DNA of 64,000 bases. Source: Pedobacter steynii. Lineage in GTDB: Bacteria > Bacteroidota > Bacteroidia > Sphingobacteriales > Sphingobacteriaceae. The notes beneath the pieces were generated by a model. That model was not told where the DNA came from and did no database searches. It saw only the letters and a list, made by a program, of their open reading frames with translations. The stretch is from the NCBI RefSeq assembly GCF_900103665.1, contig NZ_FNGY01000001.1:868001-932000 (forward strand), written 5' to 3'. Positions 27,094 to 35,771 of this stretch are shown here, in pieces (positions within the stretch are counted from its first letter, which is position 1; the number at the start of each line of letters is the position of its first letter). A program made the position numbers and the translations under genes.

Positions 27094-28644
27094 ATGTTAA
27101 CACCCTCACAAATTGCCCAGGCGCCTACATGGCACGGGGAAGTCAAAAATTATTTTACCGCTTTTGATATTGCACAAATGCGGAGCATCAGGGGATTCGA
27201 CCTGAGCAGCTATTCATTCGTAGTGAGCCATGCTCCGGATATTTATCAACGTGTATCCTTACCGCCAGATGCACAAGGGCGTATGCCGATGGATCCGGGA
27301 ACACCATGGTCCAAAGAAATGATCAGCAGTTTTTTAGCCTGGATGGTAGCCGGATATCCTGAAGGAGAACCAGAACATCAAAATAAGGCGTTCCTAAAAA
27401 TGTCTGCCACTCCGGTAACAGGCAGGGTAAGGAAAAGCCTCACCTCGCTGACTGCCGAAGAACTGGAAAAGTTGAAAACCGCTTTCATCGGAATCATGAA
27501 TCTTGGTACCGATGATTTGAATGGATATTTTCAGAATGCAGCAATACACGGATTGCCGCTTGCATTCTGCCAGCATCACGATCCGGGTTTTCAGCCATGG
27601 CACAGGGTTCAGATGTGGGCATTTGAAAATTGCCTGCGTTCAATTGAGGGCTGCGAAGAGGTAACACTGCCTTATTGGGACTTTAATGAGCTGCTGCCCG
27701 ACTGGATGTATGCCGCACCCTTTGGTTCCTATACTTTGCCAATTGACATCGGTACCGCCTCAGGAAGTACCAATCCCAATTACAAAGCGGGTTACCAGAC
27801 AAACCGTTACGATGCCCGGACCATTATGAACAACTTCAATGCGGATGTCATGAAGTACTATGCCAATGCGCAAACGGAAGTATGGTGGGACAACTTCAAT
27901 GGTTTGCTTGACGGTACGCCCAGTCTCGACTTCATATCGGGCCATGATTCCGGACACGATGCGACAGGCGATACGATGAGTAAGCAAAATGTTTCCGCTT
28001 TTGATCCCATCTTTTGGTTTTACCATTGCAACCTGGACAGAATGTGGTGGATATGGCAGGCCAATAACGATGCTCAAACCGTTGATGGTTTCATGAAAAC
28101 CATTAAAAACAAAACCAGTTCCAGCTATCTCGTGTTTACCAATGCTGCACTGGGTAAGATGAACCCATGGGCACAAACCTTGAAAAGGGATGATCTGACT
28201 GCAGAATTTACTATAGATCTGGCCACGAATTTCGATGTTTCGTATGAATCTATGACTTTGGATCTGCCACAGGCGCAGGCAAACAAACACTTGTTTCTAG
28301 GGATGGCACGTACGTTTACGGCGGATGATCAGGAAGTCAATGTGCGGGTGACTGATCTGGACAGAACCAAGATTCCGGGTACTTTCAAGGTGTACCTGCT
28401 CAGAAATGAGGAGGTGCTGGACAAGTCTGTCTTTTTCCAGCCGGACGAAGTAGAAAAATGTTCCAATTGTATGAAAATACCAAAGGTCCATTTTGACTTC
28501 AGGTTACCGCTCGCTGCGGTAACAGGCGGTTTACTCAGCATCCGTGTAGAACCGAACAATAAAGAAATGTATGGGGACACCGTTCCGCTCAAAGTACTTG
28601 GCAATCCGACAATTTCAGTATCTCTGTTAATGGATGCGATATAG
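27094..28644 (+). CDS. tyrosinase-family type-3 copper oxidase
   Basis: The start at 27094 (MLTPSQIAQAPTWHGE) fits better than an in-frame TTG at 27007. The product is 516 residues without a signal peptide. Copper site A shows IHG (H152), CQHHDPGFQPWHR with C159-Q160-H161 and H170. Copper site B shows GHDSGHD (HxxxH) and FDPIFWFYHCNLDRMW. The C-x-H arrangement matches the thioether bridge seen in fungal tyrosinases. A C-terminal beta domain (about 390-516, with CSNC) resembles the shielding domain of polyphenol oxidases. It probably oxidises phenols to quinones. The 5' neighbour is a flavin hydroxylase. Confidence 0.9.
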   Translation: MLTPSQIAQAPTWHGEVKNYFTAFDIAQMRSIRGFDLSSYSFVVSHAPDIYQRVSLPPDAQGRMPMDPGTPWSKEMISSFLAWMVAGYPEGEPEHQNKAFLKMSATPVTGRVRKSLTSLTAEELEKLKTAFIGIMNLGTDDLNGYFQNAAIHGLPLAFCQHHDPGFQPWHRVQMWAFENCLRSIEGCEEVTLPYWDFNELLPDWMYAAPFGSYTLPIDIGTASGSTNPNYKAGYQTNRYDARTIMNNFNADVMKYYANAQTEVWWDNFNGLLDGTPSLDFISGHDSGHDATGDTMSKQNVSAFDPIFWFYHCNLDRMWWIWQANNDAQTVDGFMKTIKNKTSSSYLVFTNAALGKMNPWAQTLKRDDLTAEFTIDLATNFDVSYESMTLDLPQAQANKHLFLGMARTFTADDQEVNVRVTDLDRTKIPGTFKVYLLRNEEVLDKSVFFQPDEVEKCSNCMKIPKVHFDFRLPLAAVTGGLLSIRVEPNNKEMYGDTVPLKVLGNPTISVSLLMDAI

Positions 28645-28659
28645 GTAAACATCATACAC

Positions 28660-28689
28660 AAGCCCATAGGTCATTTGATTTATGGGCTT
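28660..28689. terminator. bidirectional terminator hairpin
   Basis: AAGCCCATA / TATGGGCTT, a 9-base perfect stem with a 12-base loop, 16 bases after the tyrosinase stop. The right arm overlaps the 3' end of the convergent membrane protein gene (stop at 28680). Confidence 0.65.
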
Positions 28690-29147
28690 GGTAAATTCTC
28701 CTTTTCTACGTCAAGAAGAACACCTCTTTCTTTCGTATCGAATTGCGAATAATGAAGAGAAACCGTATCGCCCACCTCAACCGGGAAAGTCACATTTGCA
28801 TAGGTGATTTCAAAGCATTCCTGACCTAAATAAATGTAGGTCCCATCCCCGGGAGGCTCCTTTTTGGTGATTTTTCCGGTGAGTATAACCTTCGGGTTAT
28901 TTAATGATTGTTCATTTTTTTTGTTGGTAGAAAAAACAGATACGTTATATAAAATGACAAGGATCAGGCTGATGATAAAATACCATAATCCAAGGAAAAA
29001 AACTAAAATTAAAACAGGTATCAGTAAATTATTGGCCTGATAATAATTATTTATCGTCTTTTTGATTACCTGCTTGTCTTCTGCTGTTAAAGGTAGAAGA
29101 GTAGTGGTGTAAAAGCTATTTTTGTTTTCGTAAAGCGAATCAGACAT
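28680..29147 (-). CDS. membrane protein of unknown function
   Basis: This 155-residue protein has a cytosolic N terminus, one long or two short hydrophobic helices (about 40-70, LLIPVLILVFFLGLWYFIISLILVILYNVSVF) and a C-terminal beta-rich domain (about 85-150, ILTGKITKKEPPGDGTYIYLGQECFEITYANVTFPVEVGDTVSLHYS). The soluble part looks like a small OB-like or NfeD-like beta barrel, but that is only a guess. It lies downstream of and codirectional with an M20 amidohydrolase. No function can be assigned. Confidence 0.65.
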   Translation of the reverse strand: MSDSLYENKNSFYTTTLLPLTAEDKQVIKKTINNYYQANNLLIPVLILVFFLGLWYFIISLILVILYNVSVFSTNKKNEQSLNNPKVILTGKITKKEPPGDGTYIYLGQECFEITYANVTFPVEVGDTVSLHYSQFDTKERGVLLDVEKENLPSP

Positions 29148-29181
29148 GGTCCAATTTACAATTTTTGTGTACTAAAAGCAA

Positions 29182-30498
29182 TTATTTTTCGATGATTGAG
29201 CTCCCATTCAGCCGCTCCAGGATTAGCGACGAAAAACATTTCACCCCGGTTCTAATGCTTTCTTGATCAACTTGGAAGTTCGGTGCGTGATTCATTGCAA
29301 TAATTCCTTTTTCAATGTTGGATCCCCCAAGAAAGAAGTAAACACCGGGTATTTTTTGTTGAAAATAAGCAAAGTCATCATTAAAATATGGAACCTGACC
29401 ATAATCTGTAGTGACTACATCTTTTCCATAAATATTTTCGAGGGTTTTTGATGCGATGTTTGTTAACGTTTCATTATTGATCACCGTCGGATTGTCTTGT
29501 ACATATGAAATGGAAAGCAGTTGGTCTTTATAACTGTTTTCTTCTATTGCCTGTTTAATTTTAGGAAGGATGTCTTTCAGCTTAGATGGATCCGTCTCGT
29601 ATAAATACGCTTGCAGGAAGAGGATGTCATTTTTAGAATGAATGCTGAAATTCTCATCCATAAACAGGTAATCCTTAAAAATTGTATTGGGGTTCATCAG
29701 TCCGATTTTGGGGTCACTCATATGTTGTATTTCCCAGGGCTTGCTGTTGCTCGTTACACGTAGTAGAAAACTGCGTATTTTTTTTGTTAATGCCTTTGCT
29801 TCCTCTTTCGATAATTCATTTTTTAATTGAATTCGTACGCTTTTCTGATAGGCAAACATCTCATTTGGTTTGACCATTATTTGTCCAACCGGTAATGCAG
29901 AGACATGCAAGCCATAAATCTCGTCGGGCTTTATTTTGGAAAATAGACCGTCATTAATCATCGCTTTTGCGCCAATAAAGGTTTCTTCTTCCGGTTGAAA
30001 TATAAAATATACGGTTCCATTTAAAGATGCTTTATTTTTTGAAAGAACTTCAGCTATTCCCAGTCCAATTGCCATGTGTATATCGTGGCCACAACCGTGC
30101 TGAACACCTTTGTTTTTCGACTTGAAAGTAACTTCATCAGCAAAATCATTAGCTAGGGCATCCATATCTGATCTCCAGGCGATTTTTTTTCCCTTTCTAC
30201 TTCCCCTTAGAATACCTACAACGCCATGACCATAAATATTGGTATCCACTTCAAGTCCTAAGTCAAGTAAATATTGTGTGATGATTTTTTTGGTCCGTAT
30301 TTCATTACCTGCCAATTCTGGATTTTCATGAAGATCTCTCCTGATTTTAACCAGCTTGTTAAAAATGTGATCAGTTTGCAGCTTAACAGACTCATGAGCT
30401 AATGCCATTTTATGTTTCAGTTCTTGTGCAGAGGAAACAGAAATGGAGATCATAATGCAGGTGAAGATGAATACAGTTTTTTTCATATTTACAGTCAA
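29182..30498 (-). CDS. M20-family amidohydrolase / metallopeptidase, exported
   Basis: The 438-residue protein has a signal peptide (cleaved near SSAQE, residue 25) and the M20D pattern: KIRRDLHENPELAGNE at the start, HGCGHDIHMAIGLG with metal-binding histidines and FQPEEETFIGAKAMI with the catalytic and metal-binding glutamates, then GLHV and NHAPNFQVD near the end. Relatives hydrolyse N-acyl amino acids, peptides or auxin conjugates. Export to the periplasm suggests scavenging of peptides. The substrate is unknown. Confidence 0.9.
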   Translation of the reverse strand: MTVNMKKTVFIFTCIMISISVSSAQELKHKMALAHESVKLQTDHIFNKLVKIRRDLHENPELAGNEIRTKKIITQYLLDLGLEVDTNIYGHGVVGILRGSRKGKKIAWRSDMDALANDFADEVTFKSKNKGVQHGCGHDIHMAIGLGIAEVLSKNKASLNGTVYFIFQPEEETFIGAKAMINDGLFSKIKPDEIYGLHVSALPVGQIMVKPNEMFAYQKSVRIQLKNELSKEEAKALTKKIRSFLLRVTSNSKPWEIQHMSDPKIGLMNPNTIFKDYLFMDENFSIHSKNDILFLQAYLYETDPSKLKDILPKIKQAIEENSYKDQLLSISYVQDNPTVINNETLTNIASKTLENIYGKDVVTTDYGQVPYFNDDFAYFQQKIPGVYFFLGGSNIEKGIIAMNHAPNFQVDQESIRTGVKCFSSLILERLNGSSIIEK

Positions 30499-30586
30499 TT
30501 GATTTCAAATCAGCATTTGTTTGACTATGTAATTGAGGAAAAGGTTACGTTTTGAATTTTATTTAACGTTTCTGGATTTGTTCAAA

Positions 30587-30631
30587 AAAAATGCCCCCAA
30601 AAAAGTTAGACTTCACTTTGGGGGCATTTTT
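30587..30631 (-). terminator. strong terminator downstream of DUF7133/DUF1080 operon
   Basis: A perfect 15-base stem (AAAAATGCCCCCAAA / TTTGGGGGCATTTTT) with a 15-base loop. On the minus strand it lies 26 bases after the stop codon at 30657 and ends in a T-run. Confidence 0.85.
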
Positions 30632-30656
30632 AAATGTTACGTTTTTAATAACGGCG

Positions 30657-33263
30657 TTATTTTTTTTGCTGAGATAGAAATGTAACCAGTGATGCAAGTT
30701 CCTCATAAGACAAAGAATTGGCAAGGCCTGCAGGCATCATCGAAGTGTCCATTTCTTTGCGGGAAAGAATATCCGCTGCTTTGATGTTAAACACTTCTCC
30801 TGCAATGTTACGCATGACCACTTTTGTGGCTGTCTCTTCGGTAATAAAGCCCATATACGTTTTGTCTCCTTTAGCAGAGATCATTACGGTAGCAAATCCT
30901 TGGGAAATAGAGGCGTTGGGTTTAAGGATAGATTCGGCAATCTGTTCACGATTCATAATTGAACCGACCTGTCCCATAAAAGGCCCTTTCATTTTCTCGC
31001 CCTTATTAATGCTATGACAGGCAATGCAACCCTGACTGGTAAATAAAGCTTTACCTTTAACCGGATCACCTTCCAGTTTAGCGATGGCCAGCAGCACATC
31101 TTCAATAGATGATTTTCCAACCTGACCCTTTTTGTTTTTAATTTTCTCCAGGTCAACTTTAGGCTCTTCGGCAGCAGCAAGTTTTTCGGCTACAGCAAAG
31201 GCTGCAATGTCCATGCGGTGGCGCTCATTCAGATCAGCAAAGAATGGTTTTCCATTGATACCTGCTTTTTTCGATTCTTCTATTAAAAAGCTTTCGATAG
31301 CAGGAGAGGATTCCCAAAGCTCCGTTTTATAATATGGACCATGAGAATCTGGTCTGGTTCCCCACCACCAGGAAGCGTCATAAGCAGATTCCTTTCTATA
31401 AAGACGAGATAAAGTGATCAGGATTTGTTTTCTTACGTTCTCATTTTTGGATTGATTGTAAGCAGAAATTAGTCCATCAACAGTTTTTTTGCTGTGCATA
31501 TAACGCAATGCCCAAAGTGCAAGACTGGAATTCTCAGTGCTAATTGCAGCTATGCAAGCCTCCTCTGCGTTCATCCTAACTAGTGCCTGAACTGCTAAAT
31601 GAGGCAGGACAATGGCAGAATTTGGTGTAGCATGAGGGCCTTCAATGTCTTTCTCAGGCGCTACAAACGAAGCAGGGGTTTTGGTTTGCAATAATGCTGC
31701 AGCTGCGTCTTTACGTTCCAGTCGGCCTAAACCAATTGCAGCTATGGCCTGAACGCGTACAGAAGGATCTTTTAGCCCTGATAAGAAGGGTTCAACAGGG
31801 ACTTTTTCCAGATAGTTTTTACGGTCTGTAAGCGCGCGTAATGCAAATTCCCTGATAGATTCATCCTGGCTGAGCTGTACCAAAGCAGGGATTGAATTTT
31901 CTCCCATAGCCTGTGCGTAGGTAAAGATCGCGGCTACACGAGCGTATAAAGGTAGTTCTTGGTCTGAAGCTACTTTTAAGGAGGCTTTTGCTGTTTGTTT
32001 GGCTGGGCGGGAGATGAGCTCCTGAGAAGCACTTAAACGCGCAACTGCACTTGCTGATTTCAACAATTCGGCCAACTGTTTAACCGAAGCTTTTGTCAAA
32101 TTTGGAAATTCCTTATAAGTCCAGTTCTTTGGCACTGCACGGACGATGTATCCTTTAGTTGGACTACCCGAATAACCAGCACCATCCCATGCCGAAAGGT
32201 AAAGTCTGCCAGATCCGTCAACGTCCAAATCTGTAATCTGTGGGAGTTTAATGAAGTCTTCTTCCTTTTGGGTAAAAGTTGGTCCATCGGTTGTAACCCG
32301 GTGAATATAGAGCATGCTACGGCCCCAGTCGGCCATCATTGGAACATTGTTATATTTTTCCGGCCAGTTGGGTTCATCCATAAATAAAGCCCCGGTACCC
32401 GAACCACCACCTAAATCTGCAAGGGCTGGCAACATTTCATCTGTAAAATGTTGAAATAATAGAGGGTAACCATATTCTCCGGATTGAATATGGTGTGAGA
32501 AACGAACGTTCCAACCTCCGCCATCATTGGTGTTTTCTCTGGTGAAGACATTCATGTAAGGGTCAATGGCAACGTCATATACGTTACGGGTACCATGGGT
32601 ATAGACTTCCATCTCTGTGCCATCTGGACGTACACGCACAATGCCGCCACCAAGCATGGTTAGCTTTTTGCCTGAGCGGTCGGTGGCATTGTGGAAGCCA
32701 AAATCACCTACAGCAATGTAAATCCAGCCATCAATACCCATTCTGATGCCATTGGTGGCATGGTCGGTACCGCGTTCCTGAATATATTTTGTATTACTCA
32801 GGTTTTCAATTAAGGGTTTTGATGGGCCATCTGCTTTTCCATCTCCATCCTTGTCTTCAAAAACAACCAGTGCCATTCCTGTAGCTTTGCCTGTTTCTTT
32901 GGAGAAAGTAGTGTGTAATACAAAGACCTGGTCTCCCTTGGCAATGATGCCGCGTGGATTGTCGACTGTTGCAAATTCAACATGCTGATCCATTTTTCCA
33001 TCATTGTTCTGGTCAATGAGTTTAAGGATTCTTCCTTTGCCCGGATCTTTACCCAGCGATCCGATCATGTCTATACCTACAAATACTTCACCTGTAGGGG
33101 CTACAGCCAGACAAGCTGGGCTAGGGGTAACCTCTGGTCCGGAAAATGGGGTAATGGTTAATTCAGGTGGAGCAACGGCCGGGCCTGCAGGTTTGTCGAA
33201 AAAGTTATGTAATCCCAGAAAAAAAAATGTGGAATAGATGATACCTAATGTAAATTTAATCAT
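30657..33263 (-). CDS. DUF7133-type membrane-bound dehydrogenase with HEAT repeats and c-type cytochrome
   Basis: The 868-residue exported protein has a signal sequence, a six-bladed NHL/sorbosone-dehydrogenase-like propeller (about 30-390, with GIRMGIDGWIYIAVGDFGFHNAT and GTRNVYDVAIDPYMNVFTRENTNDGGG), a HEAT-like helical region (about 400-640) and a C-terminal class I cytochrome c domain with haem motif CIACH (GCIACHSINKGEKMKGP). It is of the type often annotated as PVC-type haem-binding or putative membrane-bound dehydrogenase. It should pass electrons from a sugar or alcohol to the respiratory chain. It is 28 bases downstream of the DUF1080 gene, with which it forms an operon. Confidence 0.9.
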   Translation of the reverse strand: MIKFTLGIIYSTFFFLGLHNFFDKPAGPAVAPPELTITPFSGPEVTPSPACLAVAPTGEVFVGIDMIGSLGKDPGKGRILKLIDQNNDGKMDQHVEFATVDNPRGIIAKGDQVFVLHTTFSKETGKATGMALVVFEDKDGDGKADGPSKPLIENLSNTKYIQERGTDHATNGIRMGIDGWIYIAVGDFGFHNATDRSGKKLTMLGGGIVRVRPDGTEMEVYTHGTRNVYDVAIDPYMNVFTRENTNDGGGWNVRFSHHIQSGEYGYPLLFQHFTDEMLPALADLGGGSGTGALFMDEPNWPEKYNNVPMMADWGRSMLYIHRVTTDGPTFTQKEEDFIKLPQITDLDVDGSGRLYLSAWDGAGYSGSPTKGYIVRAVPKNWTYKEFPNLTKASVKQLAELLKSASAVARLSASQELISRPAKQTAKASLKVASDQELPLYARVAAIFTYAQAMGENSIPALVQLSQDESIREFALRALTDRKNYLEKVPVEPFLSGLKDPSVRVQAIAAIGLGRLERKDAAAALLQTKTPASFVAPEKDIEGPHATPNSAIVLPHLAVQALVRMNAEEACIAAISTENSSLALWALRYMHSKKTVDGLISAYNQSKNENVRKQILITLSRLYRKESAYDASWWWGTRPDSHGPYYKTELWESSPAIESFLIEESKKAGINGKPFFADLNERHRMDIAAFAVAEKLAAAEEPKVDLEKIKNKKGQVGKSSIEDVLLAIAKLEGDPVKGKALFTSQGCIACHSINKGEKMKGPFMGQVGSIMNREQIAESILKPNASISQGFATVMISAKGDKTYMGFITEETATKVVMRNIAGEVFNIKAADILSRKEMDTSMMPAGLANSLSYEELASLVTFLSQQKK

Positions 33264-33291
33264 TTGTGTGTACGATGAAGTTTGGTTTGTG

Positions 33292-34149
33292 TTATTGTTT
33301 TGCGGTTCTTTTTTCTGCCATTAGTTTTTGTACAACTTCTTGTAGCTTGGCAGGATCTTTTGCATATTTTTCTAAATTTATGATTTCAACTTTTCTGAAA
33401 TCTATAGGATGGCTTTCACTTTGAAGAGAAATGCTACCGCCTTTAAGCAGTGTGCCTTCTGCTGCACCTCCAACGGCGTCAAGTTGCGGTCTGTTATAAC
33501 GTAGTACTTCCTCTCCGTTTACATAATGTGCGATCAGGGAATCTCCCAATGCCAATACTTCTACACGTACCCACTGATCTCCCCGAAATGTTTTGGAGTT
33601 CGATTCGATGCAATGCGCTTTAATCACTTTGCCGTCTTTTACAAACTGAGTGCCTGGAGTACATAAATTTGCTGTAGACCGATCGCCATTATCAGATCCG
33701 CCTAATAGTTGAACTTCAATAGAGTTCGGGAATTCCTGATCCTTTTGCATTGTTACCGGATCCTGTCCGTGAATCATAATGCCGCTGTTACGGAATGCCC
33801 AGCCAGGTCCGCCTTTTACCTGATCTCCAACAAAGCGGTATTCTACACCGATGAGGTAATAGGAGTAAGGGCTTTTATAAAACAGGTGTCCAAATTGCCC
33901 GTCAAAATCAGTGTATTGTCCGTACCTTACCTGGATATTTCCATCCTGAACTTGAAAGGTATTACCGAAATTGTCATTAAGATCGTGTTTTCTGATCTTA
34001 ATATTCCAGCCTTTAAGACTTTTTCCGTCGAAAAGTTGTTTCCATTTTGGAATAGGTGAGGTTTTTTCTGTTGAACTTCCTAAAAAAATAAAGGGTAAGC
34101 CCAGGATTATTACGGTCCTGAGTAGAATCATACTAAAATTTTGTTTCAT
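33292..34149 (-). CDS. DUF1080 / 3-keto-disaccharide hydrolase family protein
   Basis: The 285-residue exported protein has a signal peptide and the DUF1080 jelly-roll: WKQLFDGKSLKGWNIKI at the start, then GIMIHGQDPVTMQKDQEFPNSIEVQLLGG and VNGEEVLRYNRPQLDAVG. Members of this family hydrolyse 3-keto-glycosides or bind glycans. A dehydrogenase with cytochrome c encoded next to it could make the 3-keto sugar, so the two may form an oxidative glycoside cleavage pathway in the envelope. This link is inference from context. Confidence 0.88.
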   Translation of the reverse strand: MKQNFSMILLRTVIILGLPFIFLGSSTEKTSPIPKWKQLFDGKSLKGWNIKIRKHDLNDNFGNTFQVQDGNIQVRYGQYTDFDGQFGHLFYKSPYSYYLIGVEYRFVGDQVKGGPGWAFRNSGIMIHGQDPVTMQKDQEFPNSIEVQLLGGSDNGDRSTANLCTPGTQFVKDGKVIKAHCIESNSKTFRGDQWVRVEVLALGDSLIAHYVNGEEVLRYNRPQLDAVGGAAEGTLLKGGSISLQSESHPIDFRKVEIINLEKYAKDPAKLQEVVQKLMAEKRTAKQ

Positions 34150-34176
34150 TTGTTGTGGTTTGTTTGTGTCTTAATA

Positions 34177-34207
34177 TAAAATTAGAAATAATTTGTGCTA
34201 TGCCAAA
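34177..34207 (-). promoter_or_regulatory. Bacteroidota-type promoter of the DUF1080/DUF7133 operon
   Basis: On the minus strand TTTG (34207-34204) is followed after 19 bases by TAATTTTA (34184-34177), close to the -33 TTTG / -7 TAnnTTTG consensus (seven of eight in the -7 box). It ends 27 bases before the ATG. Confidence 0.45.
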
Positions 34208-34227
34208 GAGTTTTTGAGGTTTTTTGA

Positions 34228-34560
34228 TTAGAAGTGTGCAATTCTTTGTCGTTCATCTGCTGTCAGGTAATTGCGATGCATATCTTTGGATTTCAATTCG
34301 TAACCAAAGACGGCCGCGCTGCAGACCCATGTGTTATTTACACAAATACAGATCATCTTTCCTAAGTTTTTAAGGTGTTTGATAGCACATTGGTGGCGTG
34401 CACTTTTCTTACTTTGCCCAGGTGCCTTAACCGTAATTCTTAAATAAACAGGAACAGTACCTTTACTTTATTCCTTTGACTTTTTCAGGTAGAAAGCAGA
34501 CTGAAACTCGTTTTCATAATCAACTGATTTAAGGTTAACAAAAGTAATCTGGAGGTCATT
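34228..34560 (-). pseudogene. possible remnant of a tyrosine recombinase N-terminal segment
   Basis: One minus-strand frame reads FQSAFYLKKSKE, an in-frame TAA, then SKGTVPVYLRITV and about 60 further residues before a stop at 34228. The pattern FYLKKSK...KGxxPVYLRITV is that of the arm-binding N-terminal domain of Bacteroidota integrases (IntDOT/phage integrase SAM-like). The following residues diverge from the family, the catalytic domain is missing and there is an internal stop, so this can only be a relic. The call depends on a short match. Confidence 0.4.
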
Positions 34561-34636
34561 GTGACTCAAGTTGTTTAACGGGTTAAGCACCTGATCATTT
34601 AGCGTTTGTTTCTATAATTTAAAATCGGATAGAATT

Positions 34637-35632
34637 TTAGAGGGTCTTAATTTTTACCGGAATGCAGAAAGAAACTTTTAGAATCTCTGTCTCAGGTTGT
34701 TCTTTATAAAGCTCAAAATAAGGACTGTCGTCAGGTATATAATGATTGTTAGGGAACCATTCTCCGTAAATCCATTCCCAAACCTTACCGAAGTCTGGAG
34801 CTGACAGCTCACAATCACATACCAGGTACATACCTGCATTGATTTTCATTTTGCCAATTGCCCCATCTGTTTCAGTATCATCAGATATAGTAACACACAA
34901 GCTCATTCTAAGATTGTCGTTAAGTGCCACATTGGGATTGTCGTGATAAAGAATGAGATATTTGAAATTAGGATCTTGCATCACACCTTTTGCTGCAGAC
35001 CAGGCAAATAGGTCGTTCCGGCTTTTTTCATAAGAAAAGCTTTTTCCAACATATGGTCCAAAATTTCTGACATAGGCAACTGTCATTTCAGAAAGATGCT
35101 GTACTTCAACATTTTTAATAATTTCCATATAATTTGTCCATTTAATTGTTTTTAAATCTGAACAAAAATAGAGGTCGGCTTTACCATTGATACGTTGAAT
35201 ATTGCTATCCGTTTGACTGTTATTGCTATTTTTTTCGGATTGATCCCGAAATAATGAGGGAGACCTGTTAAAATGTTTCTTAAAATGTCTGGAAAAAATG
35301 GAAAGATCGGAGAAACCATATTGAAGCGCTATGTTGGATAATTTTCTATCTGGCTCCAAAATCATATTAGAGGCGCATTTTTCCAGACGAATTCTCATTA
35401 TGTACTGAAAAACAGATTCTCCGATGAGTGACTGAAATATCCTGTGAAAATGAAACTTGGAAAACGATGTTATTGCCGCCAACTCTTCCAGGGAAAAAGA
35501 ATGCTCAATATGAACATCAATATAGTCCAATACTTTATTGATATTTTTTACATAATAGTTCTGTGTTTTCTTCACGATTTTCGATATAAAAATTGCGTTG
35601 ATGATATGATCAGATAATACAATAGACATCAC
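34637..35632 (-). CDS. AraC-family regulator with GyrI-like effector domain
   Basis: The 331-residue protein has a double helix-turn-helix (about 30-130, FSLEELAAITSFSKFHFHRIFQSLIGES and LSNIALQYGFSDLSIFSRHFKKHF) and a C-terminal GyrI/AraC effector-binding domain (about 170-330, VEVQHLSEMTVAYVRNFGPYVGK and the closing KVWEWIYGEWFPNN, FELYKEQP). This is the Rob/SoxS-like two-domain arrangement that senses small hydrophobic compounds. The exact start is uncertain; M2 or a later codon could be used. It is divergent from the ECF sigma gene. Confidence 0.88.
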   Translation of the reverse strand: MMSIVLSDHIINAIFISKIVKKTQNYYVKNINKVLDYIDVHIEHSFSLEELAAITSFSKFHFHRIFQSLIGESVFQYIMRIRLEKCASNMILEPDRKLSNIALQYGFSDLSIFSRHFKKHFNRSPSLFRDQSEKNSNNSQTDSNIQRINGKADLYFCSDLKTIKWTNYMEIIKNVEVQHLSEMTVAYVRNFGPYVGKSFSYEKSRNDLFAWSAAKGVMQDPNFKYLILYHDNPNVALNDNLRMSLCVTISDDTETDGAIGKMKINAGMYLVCDCELSAPDFGKVWEWIYGEWFPNNHYIPDDSPYFELYKEQPETEILKVSFCIPVKIKTL

Positions 35633-35755
35633 AAATAGAAGAACTGAATTACAAAGTACTTACAATTGGATACCATTCAAAGGTAATATAATCAGCATAG
35701 GGAAAAGCCATCAATGTGTACAGACATGAAATTTAACTATATTCGTCCACTATAA

Positions 35756-35770
35756 AAAGTGTAACACTTT
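35756..35770. promoter_or_regulatory. perfect palindrome at the ECF sigma start codon
   Basis: AAAGTGT-A-ACACTTT is a perfect 15-base palindrome that ends one base before the ATG of the sigma gene (35772). It could be an operator, or in RNA a hairpin covering the start codon. Both are inference. Confidence 0.35.
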
Positions 35771-35771
35771 A

